A DNA stretch of 64,000 bases from Adenophora triphylla var. japonica (taxonomy: Eukaryota > Streptophyta > Magnoliopsida > Asterales > Campanulaceae). A model generated the notes under the pieces. The model did no database searches. It saw nothing but the letters and a program-made list of their open reading frames with translations, and was not told where the DNA came from. The DNA is taken from the NCBI GenBank assembly GCA_022495995.1, contig JAFEMH010000170.1, forward strand, positions 585,501 through 649,500, in the 5' to 3' direction. Shown piece after piece: positions 1-11,320 of the stretch. Numbering within the stretch: position 1 is the stretch's first letter; each line of letters begins with the position of its first letter. Made by a program: the position numbers and the translations under genes.

Positions 1-460
1 TCTAATCTTCGGCATTGAGTTGGCCTCCTTCTACGGAGCAACTAAGGTGGCGGCATTCTGTGACTTCCAACTCGTCGTCAAGCAAGTAAAGGGAGAGTAT
101 AACACCCAAGACCCCACCCTTGCCAAGTATAGAGACCTTGTCCTTGACATGACGTAGAAGATGGAATTCTTTGAACTTAAGCAGATTGGCAGGGAAGATA
201 ATCAAATTGCAGACGTTCTATCCAAACTAGCGACTATGGATGTGTCTAAGTCTAAGAGCAATCTATATGTAATTTATGCTGAGGAACCTGCATATGAATG
301 ACTACAAGTCATGCTCCTTGACGAAGAGGAGAGATGCTAGATAGATGACTACATCGACTACATCGAGAAAGACAAGCTCCCGGAAGATGAAGCACAAGCC
401 AAACTTGTCAAGAAGAGATCTCCAAGGTTCGTGGTAATGAGTGGAGTCCTCTACCAATGA
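1..460 (+). pseudogene. Element A pol fragment: RNase H C-terminus and linker to integrase
   Basis: Frame 2 reads a Ty3/gypsy RNase H tail: DFQLVVKQVKGEY near 62-100 and the hallmark end IADVLSKLATMD near 210-245. A charged linker leads into the integrase. In-frame stops lie at about 155, 299 and 338, so this is not functional. The frame ends at the hAT insertion and continues in frame 1 at 4186. That shift equals the length of the hAT plus one target duplication (3725 bp, remainder 2), so the two halves were one ORF before insertion. Confidence 0.8.
453..460. repeat. hAT target-site duplication, left copy
   Basis: ACCAATGA directly precedes the hAT end TAGGGGTGT. The right copy at 4178-4185 is ACCGATGA, which matches at 7 of 8 positions. 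Eight-base duplications are the signature of hAT transposons. Confidence 0.85.
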
Positions 461-654
461 TAGGGGTGTCAGCGGTTCGGTTCAAACCGTGGTTTGAGAC
501 CAAACCGAACCAAACCACGTGGTTTGGTTTGGTTTTTATGCCTTAGCGGTTCAGCTCGGTTCCAAAAATCTATAAACCATGCGGTTCGGTTTGGTTTGCG
601 GTCTGACTCCTCCAAACCAAACCAAATCGAACCAAACCGAACCATTTCGAGCTG

Positions 655-735
655 AACTGCCAAACCGAACCACCGAGCTGAACCGCCAAACCGAACCACC
701 GAGCTAAACCGCCAAACCAAACCACCGAGCTGAAC
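655..735 (+). repeat. Subterminal tandem repeat of the hAT element
   Basis: Three to four copies of a roughly 26-bp unit built from AACCGCCAAACCGAACCACC and GAGCTGAACC. Related motifs in the opposite orientation lie near the right end. Such clusters normally serve as transposase-binding sites in hAT elements. Confidence 0.65.
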
Positions 736-1392
736 CACCCAAACCGTCATATTAACCATCGATTATTTTTTATTTAATCTCCACCCTTGATTTTCAAACC
801 CTAATCTAATAATCAGCTTACAAAATATAAATATCCTAAATTTCTAAACCCTTTCCATTTCCTTCCTTTTCAATTTCCACAGTGCAGTGCAGCTTCTCTC
901 TCTCTCAATCTCCACCATTTCCAATTTTCCTCATCAACGACGACGAAAGACGAAGACTTTCCCTCTTACTCTTCCTTTGTCCTCGTCCTCGTCCTCACCT
1001 CATGCCTAACCCTTCATCTCCGGCCTACTCTTCCTCAGTCTCACCAATTTTCGAGCCCTAGATATTTTGCCGACTCGTCGGTATGTTCTATTTTCTTCAA
1101 TCTTACTTTAATCTTATATCTTACTTGATGTTGCTATAATTTAACCTATTTTCTGAAATCTGATGTTTGTTCTTCATTCAGCTATAATTTCCGGCTATAA
1201 TTTCCGGAATATTGGTCAACAATGGATAATGACAGTGTATGTTCTTTTCATTCAGCTAGTTTTCCAATTTTTTTTGAGATTCCGAATATTACAGACTGTA
1301 ATTTACAGACTGTAATTTACAGTGTACTCTCAGTTGTTTAAATATTCTGAAATCTGAAGTTTGTTTTTGCCCTTGTCATTTTTTAGGTCGGA

Positions 1393-2640
1393 ATGTCAAG
1401 GAAGCGAAAAGCTCCATCAACCCAAGAGACTGAAGTAGATTCATCTGCTGCTGTTGATGGATGTAGTGATGTAAGGACTTAAGCCTTTACATCTGCAGTT
1501 TGGGATCACTTTGATAAAGTCATGGAAGGTAAAAAGCTATTGAATTCACTTTGTAAGTATTGTAAGAAGAAATACGCTGAATCTTGTGGAACTAGAACCC
1601 TTACAAATCATTTAGAAAAGTGTCCTAAATATCCTTATAATGAGGTGAGGATAAAACAAAAAACACTTGAGTTTTGTAAAGATGGGGAGGGGGAAAGCAA
1701 GTTGCTTCCTTGGAAATTTGATCAAACTAAGAGTAGAGAAGCTCTTGCAAAGATGATAATTATCGATGAACTTCCTTTTAGATTTATTGAGCATGCGGGT
1801 TTCAAGCTTTTTATGAGTGTTGTTCAACCGAGGTTTGAATTAGTGTGTCGCAACACCATAGCTAAGGATTGTATGGAAATATATAATAATGAGAAGAAAA
1901 TACTGAAAAGGGATTTATCTTTTAATGCTCATAGGATTTGCCTCACAACTGATATATGGACTTCCTTGCAAAACTTGAGTTATATGGTTCTCACAGCATA
2001 CTTTATTGACAAAGAATGGGTATTGCACAAGAGAGTTCTTAATTTTAAAGTTGTTAATAGTCATAAGGGACTTGCAATTTCTGGTGCAATTGAGGCGTGT
2101 ATGCTTGATTGGGGGTATTGATAAGGTTTTCACTCTCACAGTTGATAATGCTTCATCTAATGATACTACTGTTGATCACTTGAAGAAAAAACTTATTAGG
2201 AAAGGCGGACTTGTTTTGGAGGATGATTTTTTTCATATGAGGTGTTGTGCCCATATTCTAAACTTAATTTTTAGAGATGGAATTGAAGAAGTAGATGAAT
2301 CAATTAGTAGAATTCGCCAAGCTGTGAGATATATAAGGGGCTCCCCACAAAGAGCACATCTTTTTCAAGAGTTTTGTGAGAAAGAAAAAATTCCTCATAA
2401 AAGCAAGTTAGTTCTTGATGTCCCAACTAGGTGGAACTACACATATCTCATGTTAGAAACTGCTCTTAAGTTCAAAAAAGCATTTGAAGCCATGGAATTA
2501 GAGACTACTCTTGGACCCATTTCGCAGCTCTTTGAGTCCCAAGGTTGTGGAGAGTTTGATTTGTGCACAAGACTGGTTGTGTGCCGAACCACTTCCCATT
2601 GATGTTGAAATGAGGTTGGATGACTTTAGCGATGCCGAAT
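1393..2640 (+). pseudogene. BED zinc-finger hAT transposase (RICESLEEPER/Ac-like), broken
   Basis: The ATG at 1393 opens a frame starting MSRKRKAPSTQ. It has an in-frame TAA at 1480-1482 and then a BED finger (CKYCKKKYAESCGTRTLTNH, Cys-x2-Cys then His-x4-Cys). The RNase-H-like core follows, with TTDIWTSLQNLSYM, then TVDNASSND, FFHMRCCAHILNL and DVPTRWNYTYLML. A one-base shift lies in the G-run at about 2111-2115, where frame 1 passes to frame 2. Near 2525 the core jumps to the extreme C-terminus (PKVVESLICAQDWL), so most of the second half, including the hATC dimerisation domain, is missing. It was a cut-and-paste transposase but is not functional now. The family assignment is firm. Confidence 0.85.
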
Positions 2641-4177
2641 CCGGTAAATTTACTATATATACAACCCAATTAATTTCAACAACTTTATTCATTTATTTTG
2701 TATATGTTAAGTTGATTTATTTTCTTATGTTTATAACTTTATATCTTGCAGTTATAACTGAAAATACAGATCTTGTGGGTCCTTCGACTTTAAGGGAATG
2801 ATACTTGAATTGCTATGTAAGTATCTCATGAAAATACTGCCTGTTTTTCTATGCTAAGACTGGTCTGTTAACTGTTAAGGTGCTGGTTCTGTCTCTGTTG
2901 TTGCTGTTGATTATGTGTTCTTGGATTCTCACGAATTGCTATGTAAGTATCTCACGAATTAAGAGAATCTATGATGAGACTGGTCTGTTAACTTAATTAA
3001 GAGTATTGTACCTCATTTTGGAACTTATTCATAGCTGGGATGGTTGGTACCTGAATTTTTTAAGATTGTTTGATGAGGGGAAAACTGTTTCTGCTTTTTT
3101 ATCAGTTTTTTCAACTATAAATTCTCATGGTGCATGATTTATTTGTCATCACATTTCGACCAGAGTTTTGCTGTTCAATGTGATATTCATTTGATGAATA
3201 TCACACTGGATCATTTTCTTGTTGAACTACTTCAACAATCGACTTATTTATTAAAAGGTCACCAGATTTAAGGGCTGTGACTTAATATTCCCTCTTCTCC
3301 CTATGTCTTAAAATAAAATAGATGTCTAAAAAGTGTTCAAGAACAAATTTGGGATTTCAAGTTAACAGACCAATCACTTAAAAAGTTCCAAAATGTTGCT
3401 GTTGCTGTCTCTGTTGTTATTTTATTCATAATTGGGGTCTGTTAACTGTTAAGGTGCTGAGACTTTAGATAGCCTCGTAGTAAACCATTTGCTAATGATT
3501 ATGTGTATAGTGAGAGGAAAGATATTATACTGATTATGTCTCTGTTGTTGCTGTTGCTGTAGATTGGGGTATGTGAAGAATGTTGCTGCATGTTTGTCAA
3601 GCTGTAACCCTTTTACTAGGGACTACTTTGTTGTTGTTGCTGTCTCTATTGTTATTTTATTCATAATTGGGGTCTGTTAACTGTTATTTTATCACTTGAT
3701 TCAAACCAAACTTTTCCTGTTAAAAAGTTTGGTTTGTTCAGTATGTTCAGTTTGGTTTATTTCCTGTTTAATTCGTGATAAGCTGTATGTTTGTCAAGCT
3801 GTAACCCTTTTACTAGGGACTACTTTGATACACCTGCCTGACTGACACCCTTATGAATGTTGGTAATTTGATTATGTATGTTGGTACTTTGGTTTTGTAA
3901 TTTAAGTTTTAAAGTGGTTTTGTAATTTTAATGTCTTTTACATAACTAGGTAACATTTGGAGTTTGGACAGGTTTGTGGTTCGAACCGTGGTCTAGACCG
4001 CAGTTCGGACCGCGGTTTGAACCGCTTAATGGAACCGCGGTTTGAGACCAAACCGAGGTGGTTTGGTTCGGTTCGGTTTGAAAATTTTCATGGTTCGGTT
4101 TGGTTTGAGATTTTTCAAAACCGAGTACTAGCGGTTTGGTCTCTAAATTTGTCCAAACCGAACCATTTACACCCCTA

Positions 4178-4185
4178 ACCGATGA
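4178..4185. repeat. hAT target-site duplication, right copy
   Basis: ACCGATGA follows the right hAT end ACACCCCTA. It differs from the left copy at one position. Confidence 0.85.
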
Positions 4186-5183
4186 TCCTTCACCAAGCCC
4201 CTGCTAAGGTGTGTCTATCCCAAGGAAGTTGAGAACCTCTTGGCTGAAGTACATGAAGGTGTTTGTGGCGGACATCCGGGGGCCAGAACCTTAGCTGACA
4301 AGATCATATCGCTAGGTTATTATTGGCCAAACCTGAGGGAGGACGCACACACCTATGTTAGAAAATGTGACAAGTGCCAAAGATTCTCCGACATTCCTAG
4401 ACTACCCGCAGTTGAGCAGACACTTGTGATACCTACGTGGCCATTTGACATGTGGGGGATCGACATCATCGGGCCCTTCCCTCCCGCCCGAGGTAATTGC
4501 AAGTACGTCATCATAGCTGTTGATTATTTCTCCAAGTGGATAGAAGCAAAGGCACTGGCCAAGATAACTGAAGAGAACGCAATCAACTTCGTCCATGACT
4601 ACATTTGGTGTCGATTTGGCCTCCCTCATACAATTGTCTCCGATCATGGACTCCAATTCTCTACGGCATTTACAACAGAATTGGGAAGAGTTAAAGTCCG
4701 CCATGCAAAGTCATCAGTTAGCAGACCCCAAGGCAACGGTCAAGCGGAGGCTGCCAATAAACTGGTCCTAACAGCCCTTACCAAGAACCTTGAAGGACGC
4801 GAGGGTAGATGGTTGGACGAACTTCCCCTAGCCTTATGGGCTGTTCGCACAACCACCCGGGGGCCAACCGGGGAAACCCCATTCGCACTAACCTTCGGTT
4901 CTGAAGCTATGACACCAGCTGAAATGGTCATCCCTACCGTGAGAAACTCCCATTACGATGAGCAAGTCAACAAGGTTAATAGGCTCCTAGACCTAGACCT
5001 GATAGATAAAAAATGACTAGCTGCACAGATGAGGATGGTGAACTACAAGCAAAGGACCAAGGCATATCATGACAAGAGGGTCATCAGAAGAGTATTCCAA
5101 GTAGGTGATTGGGTACTTAGGAAAATTGAAGCAACTGGTCGGAAGGCAAAACAAAACAAGCTCTCCCCGAACTTGGAAGGTCC
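4186..5183 (+). pseudogene. Element A pol fragment: integrase
   Basis: Frame 1 continues element A pol after the hAT. The HHCC zinc-binding domain is complete (HEGVCGGH then CDKCQRF). The catalytic core shows DIIGPFPP, SDHGLQFSTAF and GNGQAEAANK, so the DDE triad is present. A TGA at 5014-5016 follows LDLDLIDKK. The same frame resumes at 5029 with a C-terminal segment (YHDKRVIRRVFQVGDWVL, then KLSPNLEGP). The frame is cut at 5183 by element B and resumes at 19743 as PYIITQV. Integrase would insert the cDNA copy into host chromatin. This copy is inactivated by the stop and the insertion. Confidence 0.9.
5179..5183. repeat. Target-site duplication of element B, left copy
   Basis: GGTCC precedes the LTR. 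The right-hand copy at 19743-19747 is TGTCC (4 of 5). Removing the element and one copy restores the element A codons for Glu-Gly-Pro-Tyr, which is the expected integrase C-terminal sequence. Confidence 0.7.
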
Positions 5184-5736
5184 TATGAATGTGTGCCCAA
5201 ATTCTATTTTTGTTTTTTTAGATTGGATTCACGCGAGTTTGAAAACATCCGGTTTAATTTGAAAAACGGAGTCGCCACGCCATTTTGATTTCCTCAAAAC
5301 TTTGAAAAAAAGGTTTTTAGGGTTCGGAGGTTAAGTTACCCCTTGGGAAGAACGGATCGTCGTTCACCCAAGGTGCCTTGCCGTAGCAAGTCTCCCTAGA
5401 TTCCATTTTTCGTGCTTTCTTGTGTGCATGTGTTGAAAAGAGGGGGGGAATGTTCCAAGTTGTCTTCCGGACGTATAAATTATTTAGTTGGTTATTGCTC
5501 GGGATTTCTAGGATTTTTATGTGTTCGGGACTTTGATCCCGTCCTCATCTTGGACTTGTGATAATCGCTATTTGACCTTGGGTCTTGCGTGATCGAGAGA
5601 AGGACTCTCTTTTATAGTCCAAAATGAGGTTCTTTAGAAAACGAGTGTCCTTAGCCCATCAATCCTACATCTTTAGACGATTGAGCTTATATAGGGGCTA
5701 TCATGCTCGTCTCAAGTGATAATCAGAGATATAGGG

Positions 5737-8622
5737 TGTAACGACCCTAACCCTAGGCACTATTTTAGCATCATTTTGTGTGCTTTTAATATTATTATTA
5801 ATATTATGTGTTCATTTTTATATACTTGATTTCTTATATTAGGATAAAATGATAAGGAAATAAAATAATATTCTAGGGGAAATATAAAAATAGAAAATAA
5901 ATAAAGTAATAGGATGGAGTGGTAATAAAATGGACAAATAAAATATTTTGGGTTGGGAGGGTTATTTAAATTAATTGGAAGAGTTCTTGTAGGGGACCAT
6001 TTCCCTAAAATCCTCCCCTTCTCCCTCTAAAGTCAATACCACCCATACCTTCCATACTTTCTCTTACTCTTCCCATACTCCCTCTAACCTCCTCCATCAT
6101 CCTCCCTCATCTTTCTCCTACAACCTCCATGGAAAATCAACCTTGAAGCCTCACCTTCTCAAGTTCCTAGAGAGGTCATTTCTTCTTCATCTTTCAATCC
6201 GGAAGTACTTTTGTAATCGGGGCATCTAGGGGAGTTTAACAAGCTCAAGAAATCCATAATCCACCTCCTATTCCAAAGTAAGTTATTATGACTTCCTTCT
6301 AATAATTTCTCACTTTATGTGTTAATTAATCTCTTGTTGAAAGCAAATGATTTTTGATATTTGGAATAATGTTATTTGAGTTGGAATTGATCTTAAATTG
6401 TAAATTGGTGATCTAAGTTGGGAGAAGAGTGGTATAGAGTAATTAGGAATATTAATGGTTTAAGTGTAAGTATTTATTGTGGGTTTGGCCAAGTATTAGA
6501 GTTAGGAAGTGAGTTATTATGACTTTCCTTTCATTTAAATGTTCATGAAATAATTGATGTGGATATTGTTGTTATAATTGTTGCTTGAGTTGTTGGAACA
6601 CTTCCTTGGAGTAAGAATTAATTTATGACCTATATATAATGTGTTGTTCATGAGAGTTGATAAAGAAATAAGAGTGTAAGAAAATGGTTAATGTGAAGTA
6701 AGGATGATGAACATGGAATGTGATAGTGAAATGTGATAACTAACTAAGTAGTATAATGTTAGGTTCCTCTATTTGGTTGGAATGACTAGTATAGATTTGG
6801 AGTACCAAATTGATGTTAGTTAGTGTTGGATTGGCTTGGAAGAGGTATAAAATAGTTAGGGGTAGAATGGTTGATGTTGGTAAGGATTTTGGATCAGCTG
6901 CAAATAAAGGAAACTTGGTTTTTGGTCACTTGGATTTGGGGTTGCTGATGTTGCAACTGATGTCTCAATTTTGGGCATTGACATGACTAGTACAAATGAG
7001 CACTAGTGGTGCAAATTTGCACTAGTGGTGCAAATGAGCACTAGTGGTGCAAATGAGCACTAGTGGTGCAAATTTGCACTAGTGGTGCAAATGAGCACGA
7101 GTGGTGCACTGGATCACGAGTCGTGCCCATGGCCAATTCGTGACCACGAGTCGTGCCTAGGAGGCCAAGTCGTTCTGAGTAACTTAAGGAGAATTGGCAC
7201 GAATCGTGCCCTCAGGCACGAGTCGTGCCCTAGCCCGGTTACGTTGCACCAACTTTAGAGCTGTGTAAATCTAATTAAACTGGAACCAAAATGAAATCTC
7301 TTTAACTTAGATTAAAGTAGAATGCTTGGGCTATACAATGAAGTCTTATTTGATCAAAAATGAAATTGTGGAAAGTAGATCTTGAACCTCTATTAAGGCT
7401 ATTTGAGGTTGAGTAATGATTATGTAGGAATGGTTTATGTATCACATTGTGGTATTGCATCCCAAGTGTGGATTATTTGGTATATTGATATATTGTATCC
7501 CAATTGTGGATTATCTGGCATGTTGATTATATTGTATCCCGGTGTGGATTATGTGGTTATATGGATACCTTATTTGAATTTATATTCGTTAATGGTATTA
7601 TGCATAGTGTATTAAATGAATGTGGCACTATGATATTGATTTAACATGAGTATACATTACCATGTTGTTATGTTCTTATCCCCTTTGTGGATTTATTTCA
7701 AGTATCTATCATGTGCTTGAACGAGTATATATGATTAGGGGGTATAATGGAATTCAATCAATTATTGATTTGTTCTATAAGTGATTGAAGGTTCATTATA
7801 CCTGTGACCTGCCCCCTCTGTGGCCACAGAGTGGGGGTGCTAGCCGCTGTATTGAGCCAAAAGCCTTACAGACCGCTGCAATTTGGTGATTAGGTGGAAT
7901 GCTCTGTATGAAGCCAAAAGCTTTACAGTGGCGCTGATATTATATGATACTCTGAAAAAGGGTCATATAAGTATCTTATTTTCTTATATGGATCTCTGGG
8001 GTATGAGACCTATAAGTGGTGAAGGTGCATGGGGGCAATTCACCAAAGAGCGGAGTTTGACTCCCACGTTGTACGACTTATTGTTCAGACGGGAAAGGTA
8101 AAATGAGGTAACGTAAGGTGTTTACCGCTTTCATAATGTGTTATGTGCTACCATGCTAGGTGTTGCATCTTGTTTGGCATCTTATTGCATTCATAATAGC
8201 TTATTGAGATTTATTCTCACCCCTTCTCTTTTACTGTTTTAGATTGTGCTGAGACAGGTGACCTGAACCAGTGAGGCCGGGGAAAGAGTTGGACTCTTGC
8301 TTTTGGGACTTGTCAGGATAGGTATATGAGTGGGTTGTCGGGAGTCCTATATAAGTATTACTCTTTTATAATTTGTATGGAAAGCTCTTTTGTTAAACAA
8401 TGTTAATTAGGGTTTTCGATGTAATTGATCAAGTTATGGTATTGAGGTATTTATTTAAATTTCTCCGAGTGGAGATTTTATCAGTTGATTTTAATTGGGA
8501 AGTTTGAGAATTGATTTTCTTTTAAAGTAAAATAAAAGTTTTTAAAAATAGAAGACGGGTTTTCTTTGTTTGAGCTTCTCAAGCTCGGGACACGCGTTAG
8601 GTCCCGGGTTGGGGTGCTCACA
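5737..8622. mobile_element. Solo LTR (2886 bp) of a separate LTR-retrotransposon family
   Basis: The insert starts TGTAACGACCC and ends GGTGCTCACA. It is flanked on both sides by a perfect 5-bp duplication TAGGG (5732-5736 and 8623-8627). The uninterrupted sister LTR at about 18270-18290 reads straight across the junction, which proves the boundaries. TG...CA ends, a 5-bp duplication and no coding content identify a solo LTR left by recombination between the two LTRs of a full element. The centre holds a cluster of short palindromes (6990-7230). The orientation of the lost element cannot be set from the LTR alone. Some short ORFs occur inside but none resembles a known protein. Confidence 0.9.
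6990..7230. repeat. Palindromic repeat cluster inside the solo LTR
   Basis: About seven copies of GCACTAGTGGTGCAAAT alternate with GAGCAC or TTGCAC linkers. They grade into GCACGAGTCGTGC (a perfect palindrome around a central G) and CACGAATCGTGCC at 7110-7230. The spacing is regular for the first seven copies (about 17-18 bp). Confidence 0.8.
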
Positions 8623-8759
8623 TAGGGTTCAAGGTCTATCCCTTTCTAAAGAGATTGTGGCACCTTTAATGGAAGAAACGATGTAAAGATTGGATCTTTA
8701 CACCGGTCCATTCCAAAGGATACCAATGGGGACTAGGGAAATGCATGTTTTAGGATAAA

Positions 8760-9145
8760 AATGACATTTTTAATGAAAAGATGACATTTTTGGGTGCAAA
8801 GGATGCTATTTGTTTGCAAATGATGCTTTTTATGTAAAGAAATGGTTTTTAATGCAAATGATGCATTTTTATGTGGAAAAAAATAGCATTTCATGTGCAA
8901 AGGATGCAATTTTTATGTAAAGGAATGATTTTTGATGCAAAGGATGCATCTTTATGCATGAAAATGGGTTTTGGGTGCAAAGGATGCAATTTTAATGTAA
9001 AGACTACATTTTTAAGTGCAAAGGATGCATAAAGATATCATTTTTATGTAAAAAAGAGATTTTTAGGTGCAAAGGATGCACCTTTAATGCAAAGACTATA
9101 TTTTTATGAGCAAAAGATGCTTATGTTAATGCAAATGATGCAAAG
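8760..9145. repeat. Degenerate GATGCAAAGGATGC repeats in the element B LTR
   Basis: Roughly fifteen imperfect units of the form TTTTTATGTAAAG/GTGCAAAGGATGCA run through this stretch. The same block occurs in the other LTR at 18420-18800 with only scattered differences, so it predates insertion. Confidence 0.75.
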
Positions 9146-9484
9146 GGGAAGGGGATATGATTTATATGTTCAAAGATATGATCTTTAACAACAATATACC
9201 AAATACCAAGCAATATATAGCAATATGTAAATGCAAGGAGCAAGTATATCACATAAACAAGTATAATGCAAGATAAGGGGGTGAGAGGTTACCAATGGTG
9301 GTGACCTCTTCTTCTGTGGAGTTTGCCTAGGGAAGGGACCAACTTTTGGAGGCTTCAAGGAGGAGGAGGTGGCTTCTTGGCACTCTCAGCTTCCTGATTT
9401 TCGTAGGGATGTTTTGGTAGAGCTTTGGTGCTGAAAATTTGTGTATGAAAATGGGTAGAGGAGGCCTCTATTTATAGGCAGCTG

Positions 9485-9925
9485 GAAAAAGGCGAAAGAG
9501 GCCGCGTGGCTTCATTTGTGGCAAAAGAGGCCGCGTGGCTACATTTGCTGCTGACCCAAATTTTTTTCAGAAACATGCAAGGTGGCATTCTAGAAGGTCA
9601 GCGAAAGAGGCCGCATGGCTTCATTTGCGGCAAAAGAGGCCGCGTGGCTACATTTGCTGCCGACCCAGATTTTTCCAGAAACATGCAAGGTGGCATTCTA
9701 GAAGGTCTGCGAAAGAGGCCGCATGGCTTCATTTGCGGCAAAAGAGGTCGCGTGGCTACATTTGCTGTCGACCCAGATTTTTCTAGAAACATGCAAGGTG
9801 GCATTCTAGAAGGTCAGCGAAAGAGGCCGCATGGCTTCATTTGCGGCAAAAGAGGCCGCGTGGCTACATTTGCTGCCGACCTAGATTTTTCTAGAAACAT
9901 GCAAGGTGGCCTTCTAGAAGGGATT
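9485..9925. repeat. 108-bp tandem repeat in the element B LTR (about 4 copies)
   Basis: The motif GAAGGTCAGCGAAAG recurs at 9593, 9701 and 9809, giving an exact 108-bp period. Each unit itself contains two versions of AAAGAGGCCGCRTGGCT. Because 108 is a multiple of three, a frame stays open across the array (170 codons from 9506). The encoded 36-residue repeat is low-complexity, and I regard it as a consequence of the period, not a gene. Confidence 0.85.
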
Positions 9926-10081
9926 TTCACCGAAGGTTTGCGTGGAATTTTAATTCCTAGCAAGTCCTTCGCCCCTCGGAAGGTTCGGAAAAGTTCCCGA
10001 ATTGCTCCCGGACTTTAGGAAAGTCCGGGGAATTGCCGGGAAACTTAACTGGAAGGCATGAGCCAGATTTGGGTACTTACA

Positions 10082-10360
10082 GAAGCCCCTCGGCAACGTC
10101 ACTTGCAGGGTGATTGGGGTTGTCGATAGAAAAGGATCCGATCTGGCGAATGCCGAGACGGATTGGGTGACCAGGGTGGTCGAGTGGCTGGACCTTTGGA
10201 AGGCTACCTACGTATCCCGGAGGAATCAAGCCAGATCGTAGTTCGAAATCCACCGGGGAAAAGGGGGTGTCACATGTGACGAATTGGCTGAACCTAAAGT
10301 AGGCTACCTACGTATCCTGGAGGAATCAAGCCAGGCCGTAGTTCGAACTTTTACTAAGAA
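10082..10360 (-). other. Element B 3' untranslated region with polypurine tract
   Basis: On the minus strand the bases just before the LTR read GTTGCCGAGGGGCTTC then TGTAAG, a typical polypurine tract placed against the LTR. The two direct repeats GGCTACCTACGTATCC within 10200-10330 are also found, diverged, at 56880-56940 next to the minus-strand LTR there. This ties B to the element C family. Confidence 0.7.
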
Positions 10361-11320
10361 GAAATGTTATTCCTTCATCTGGGAATAACGGAGATCGAAA
10401 GAGAGCGAAATGTTATTCCTTCATTCTGGAATAACGGAGATCGAAAGAGAGCGAAATGTCATTCCTTCATTCTGGAATAACGGAGATCGCGAGAGAGCGA
10501 AATGTTATTCCTTCATTCTGGAATAATGGAGATCGCGAGAGAGCGAAATGTTATTCCTTCATTCTGGAATAACGGAGATCGCGAGAGAGGTCGAAATGTT
10601 ATTCCTTCATCTTGGAATAACGGAGATCGAAAGAGAGCGAAATGTTATTCCTTCATTCTGGAATAACGGAGATCGTGAGATAGCAAAATGTTATTCCTTC
10701 CTTCGGGAATAACGGAGATCGAAAGAGATAGCGAAATGTTATTCCTTCATTCGGGAATAACGGAGATCGCGAGATAGCGAAATGTTATTCCTTTATTCGG
10801 GAATAACGGAGATCGCGAGAGATAGCGAAATGTTATTCCTTCATTCGGGAATAACGGAGATCGCGAGATAGCGAAATGTTATTCCTTCATTCGGGAATAA
10901 CGGAGATCGCGAGAGAGGTCGAAATGTTATTCCTTCATCTTGGAATAACGGAGATCGAAAGAGAGCGAAATGTTATTCCTTCATTCTGGAATAACGGAGA
11001 TCGCGAGATAGCGAAATGTTATTCCTTCCTTCGGGAATAACGGAGATCGCGAGAGAGGTCGAAATGTTATTCCTTCATCTTGGAATAACGGAGATCGAAA
11101 GAGAGCGAAATGTTATTCCTTCATTCTGGAATAACGGAGATCGCGAGATAGCGAAATGTTATTCCTTCCTTCGGGAATAACGGAGATCGAAAGAGATAGC
11201 GAAATGTTATTCCTTCATTCGGGAATAACGGAGATCGCGAGATAGCGAAATGTTATTCCTTCATTCGGGAATAACGGAGATCGCGAGAGAGGTCGAAATG
11301 TTATTGCCTTCTGGCAATAA
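10361..11320. repeat. 46-bp hairpin minisatellite in element B (about 20 copies)
   Basis: GAAATGTTATTCC recurs at 10361, 10407, 10453 and 10499 and so on. The basic period is 46 bp, with some units lengthened by AGAGATAG or GAGGTC. Every unit holds an inverted repeat, GTTATTCC then a 6-8 base loop then GGAATAAC, so each can fold into a stem. There are no unique spacers. The 134-codon minus frame starting at 11619 is a translation of the repeats, not a gene. Confidence 0.9.

Larger units (their letters stand above)
461..4177 (+). mobile_element. hAT-superfamily DNA transposon, internally deleted
   Basis: The 3717-bp element begins TAGGGGTGT and ends ACACCCCTA, giving short terminal inverted repeats flanked by the 8-bp duplication at 453-460 and 4178-4185. 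Subterminal regions (465-735 and 3965-4160) are dense in AACCGAACC/GGTTCGGTTT motifs in both orientations, as expected for hAT subterminal transposase-binding sites. The interior encodes a broken BED-zinc-finger transposase (1393-2640). The stretch 2800-3960 is AT-rich, with short duplicated segments such as the repeated GTCTGTTAACTGTTA and CTGTAACCCTTTTACTAGGG blocks. No other gene is seen in it. Confidence 0.9.
5184..10081 (-). mobile_element. LTR of element B (its 3' LTR), interrupted by a solo LTR
   Basis: Apart from the insert at 5737-8622, this matches 17726-19742 nearly base for base over about 2.0 kb. The outer end reads TATGAATG where the other copy has TGTGAATG, so the terminal TG (in plus-strand reading) has mutated. 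The inner end is GGGTACTTACA. The segment 8760-9150 is full of degenerate GATGCAAAGGATGCA units. The segment 9485-9910 holds the 108-bp tandem repeats. In the orientation given, CTATTTATAGG near 9467-9478 is an AT-rich box, but its strand does not clearly match the element's minus-strand transcription. Confidence 0.85.

Noticed and set aside
9506..10018. 170-codon ORF in the element B LTR
   Set aside because: It follows from the 108-bp tandem repeat being a multiple of three. It is not treated as a gene, though noted as a finding.
10361..11320. Regular direct repeats that could be taken for a CRISPR array
   Set aside because: The units are contiguous or nearly so with no unique spacers, there are no cas genes, and the array lies inside a plant LTR retrotransposon.
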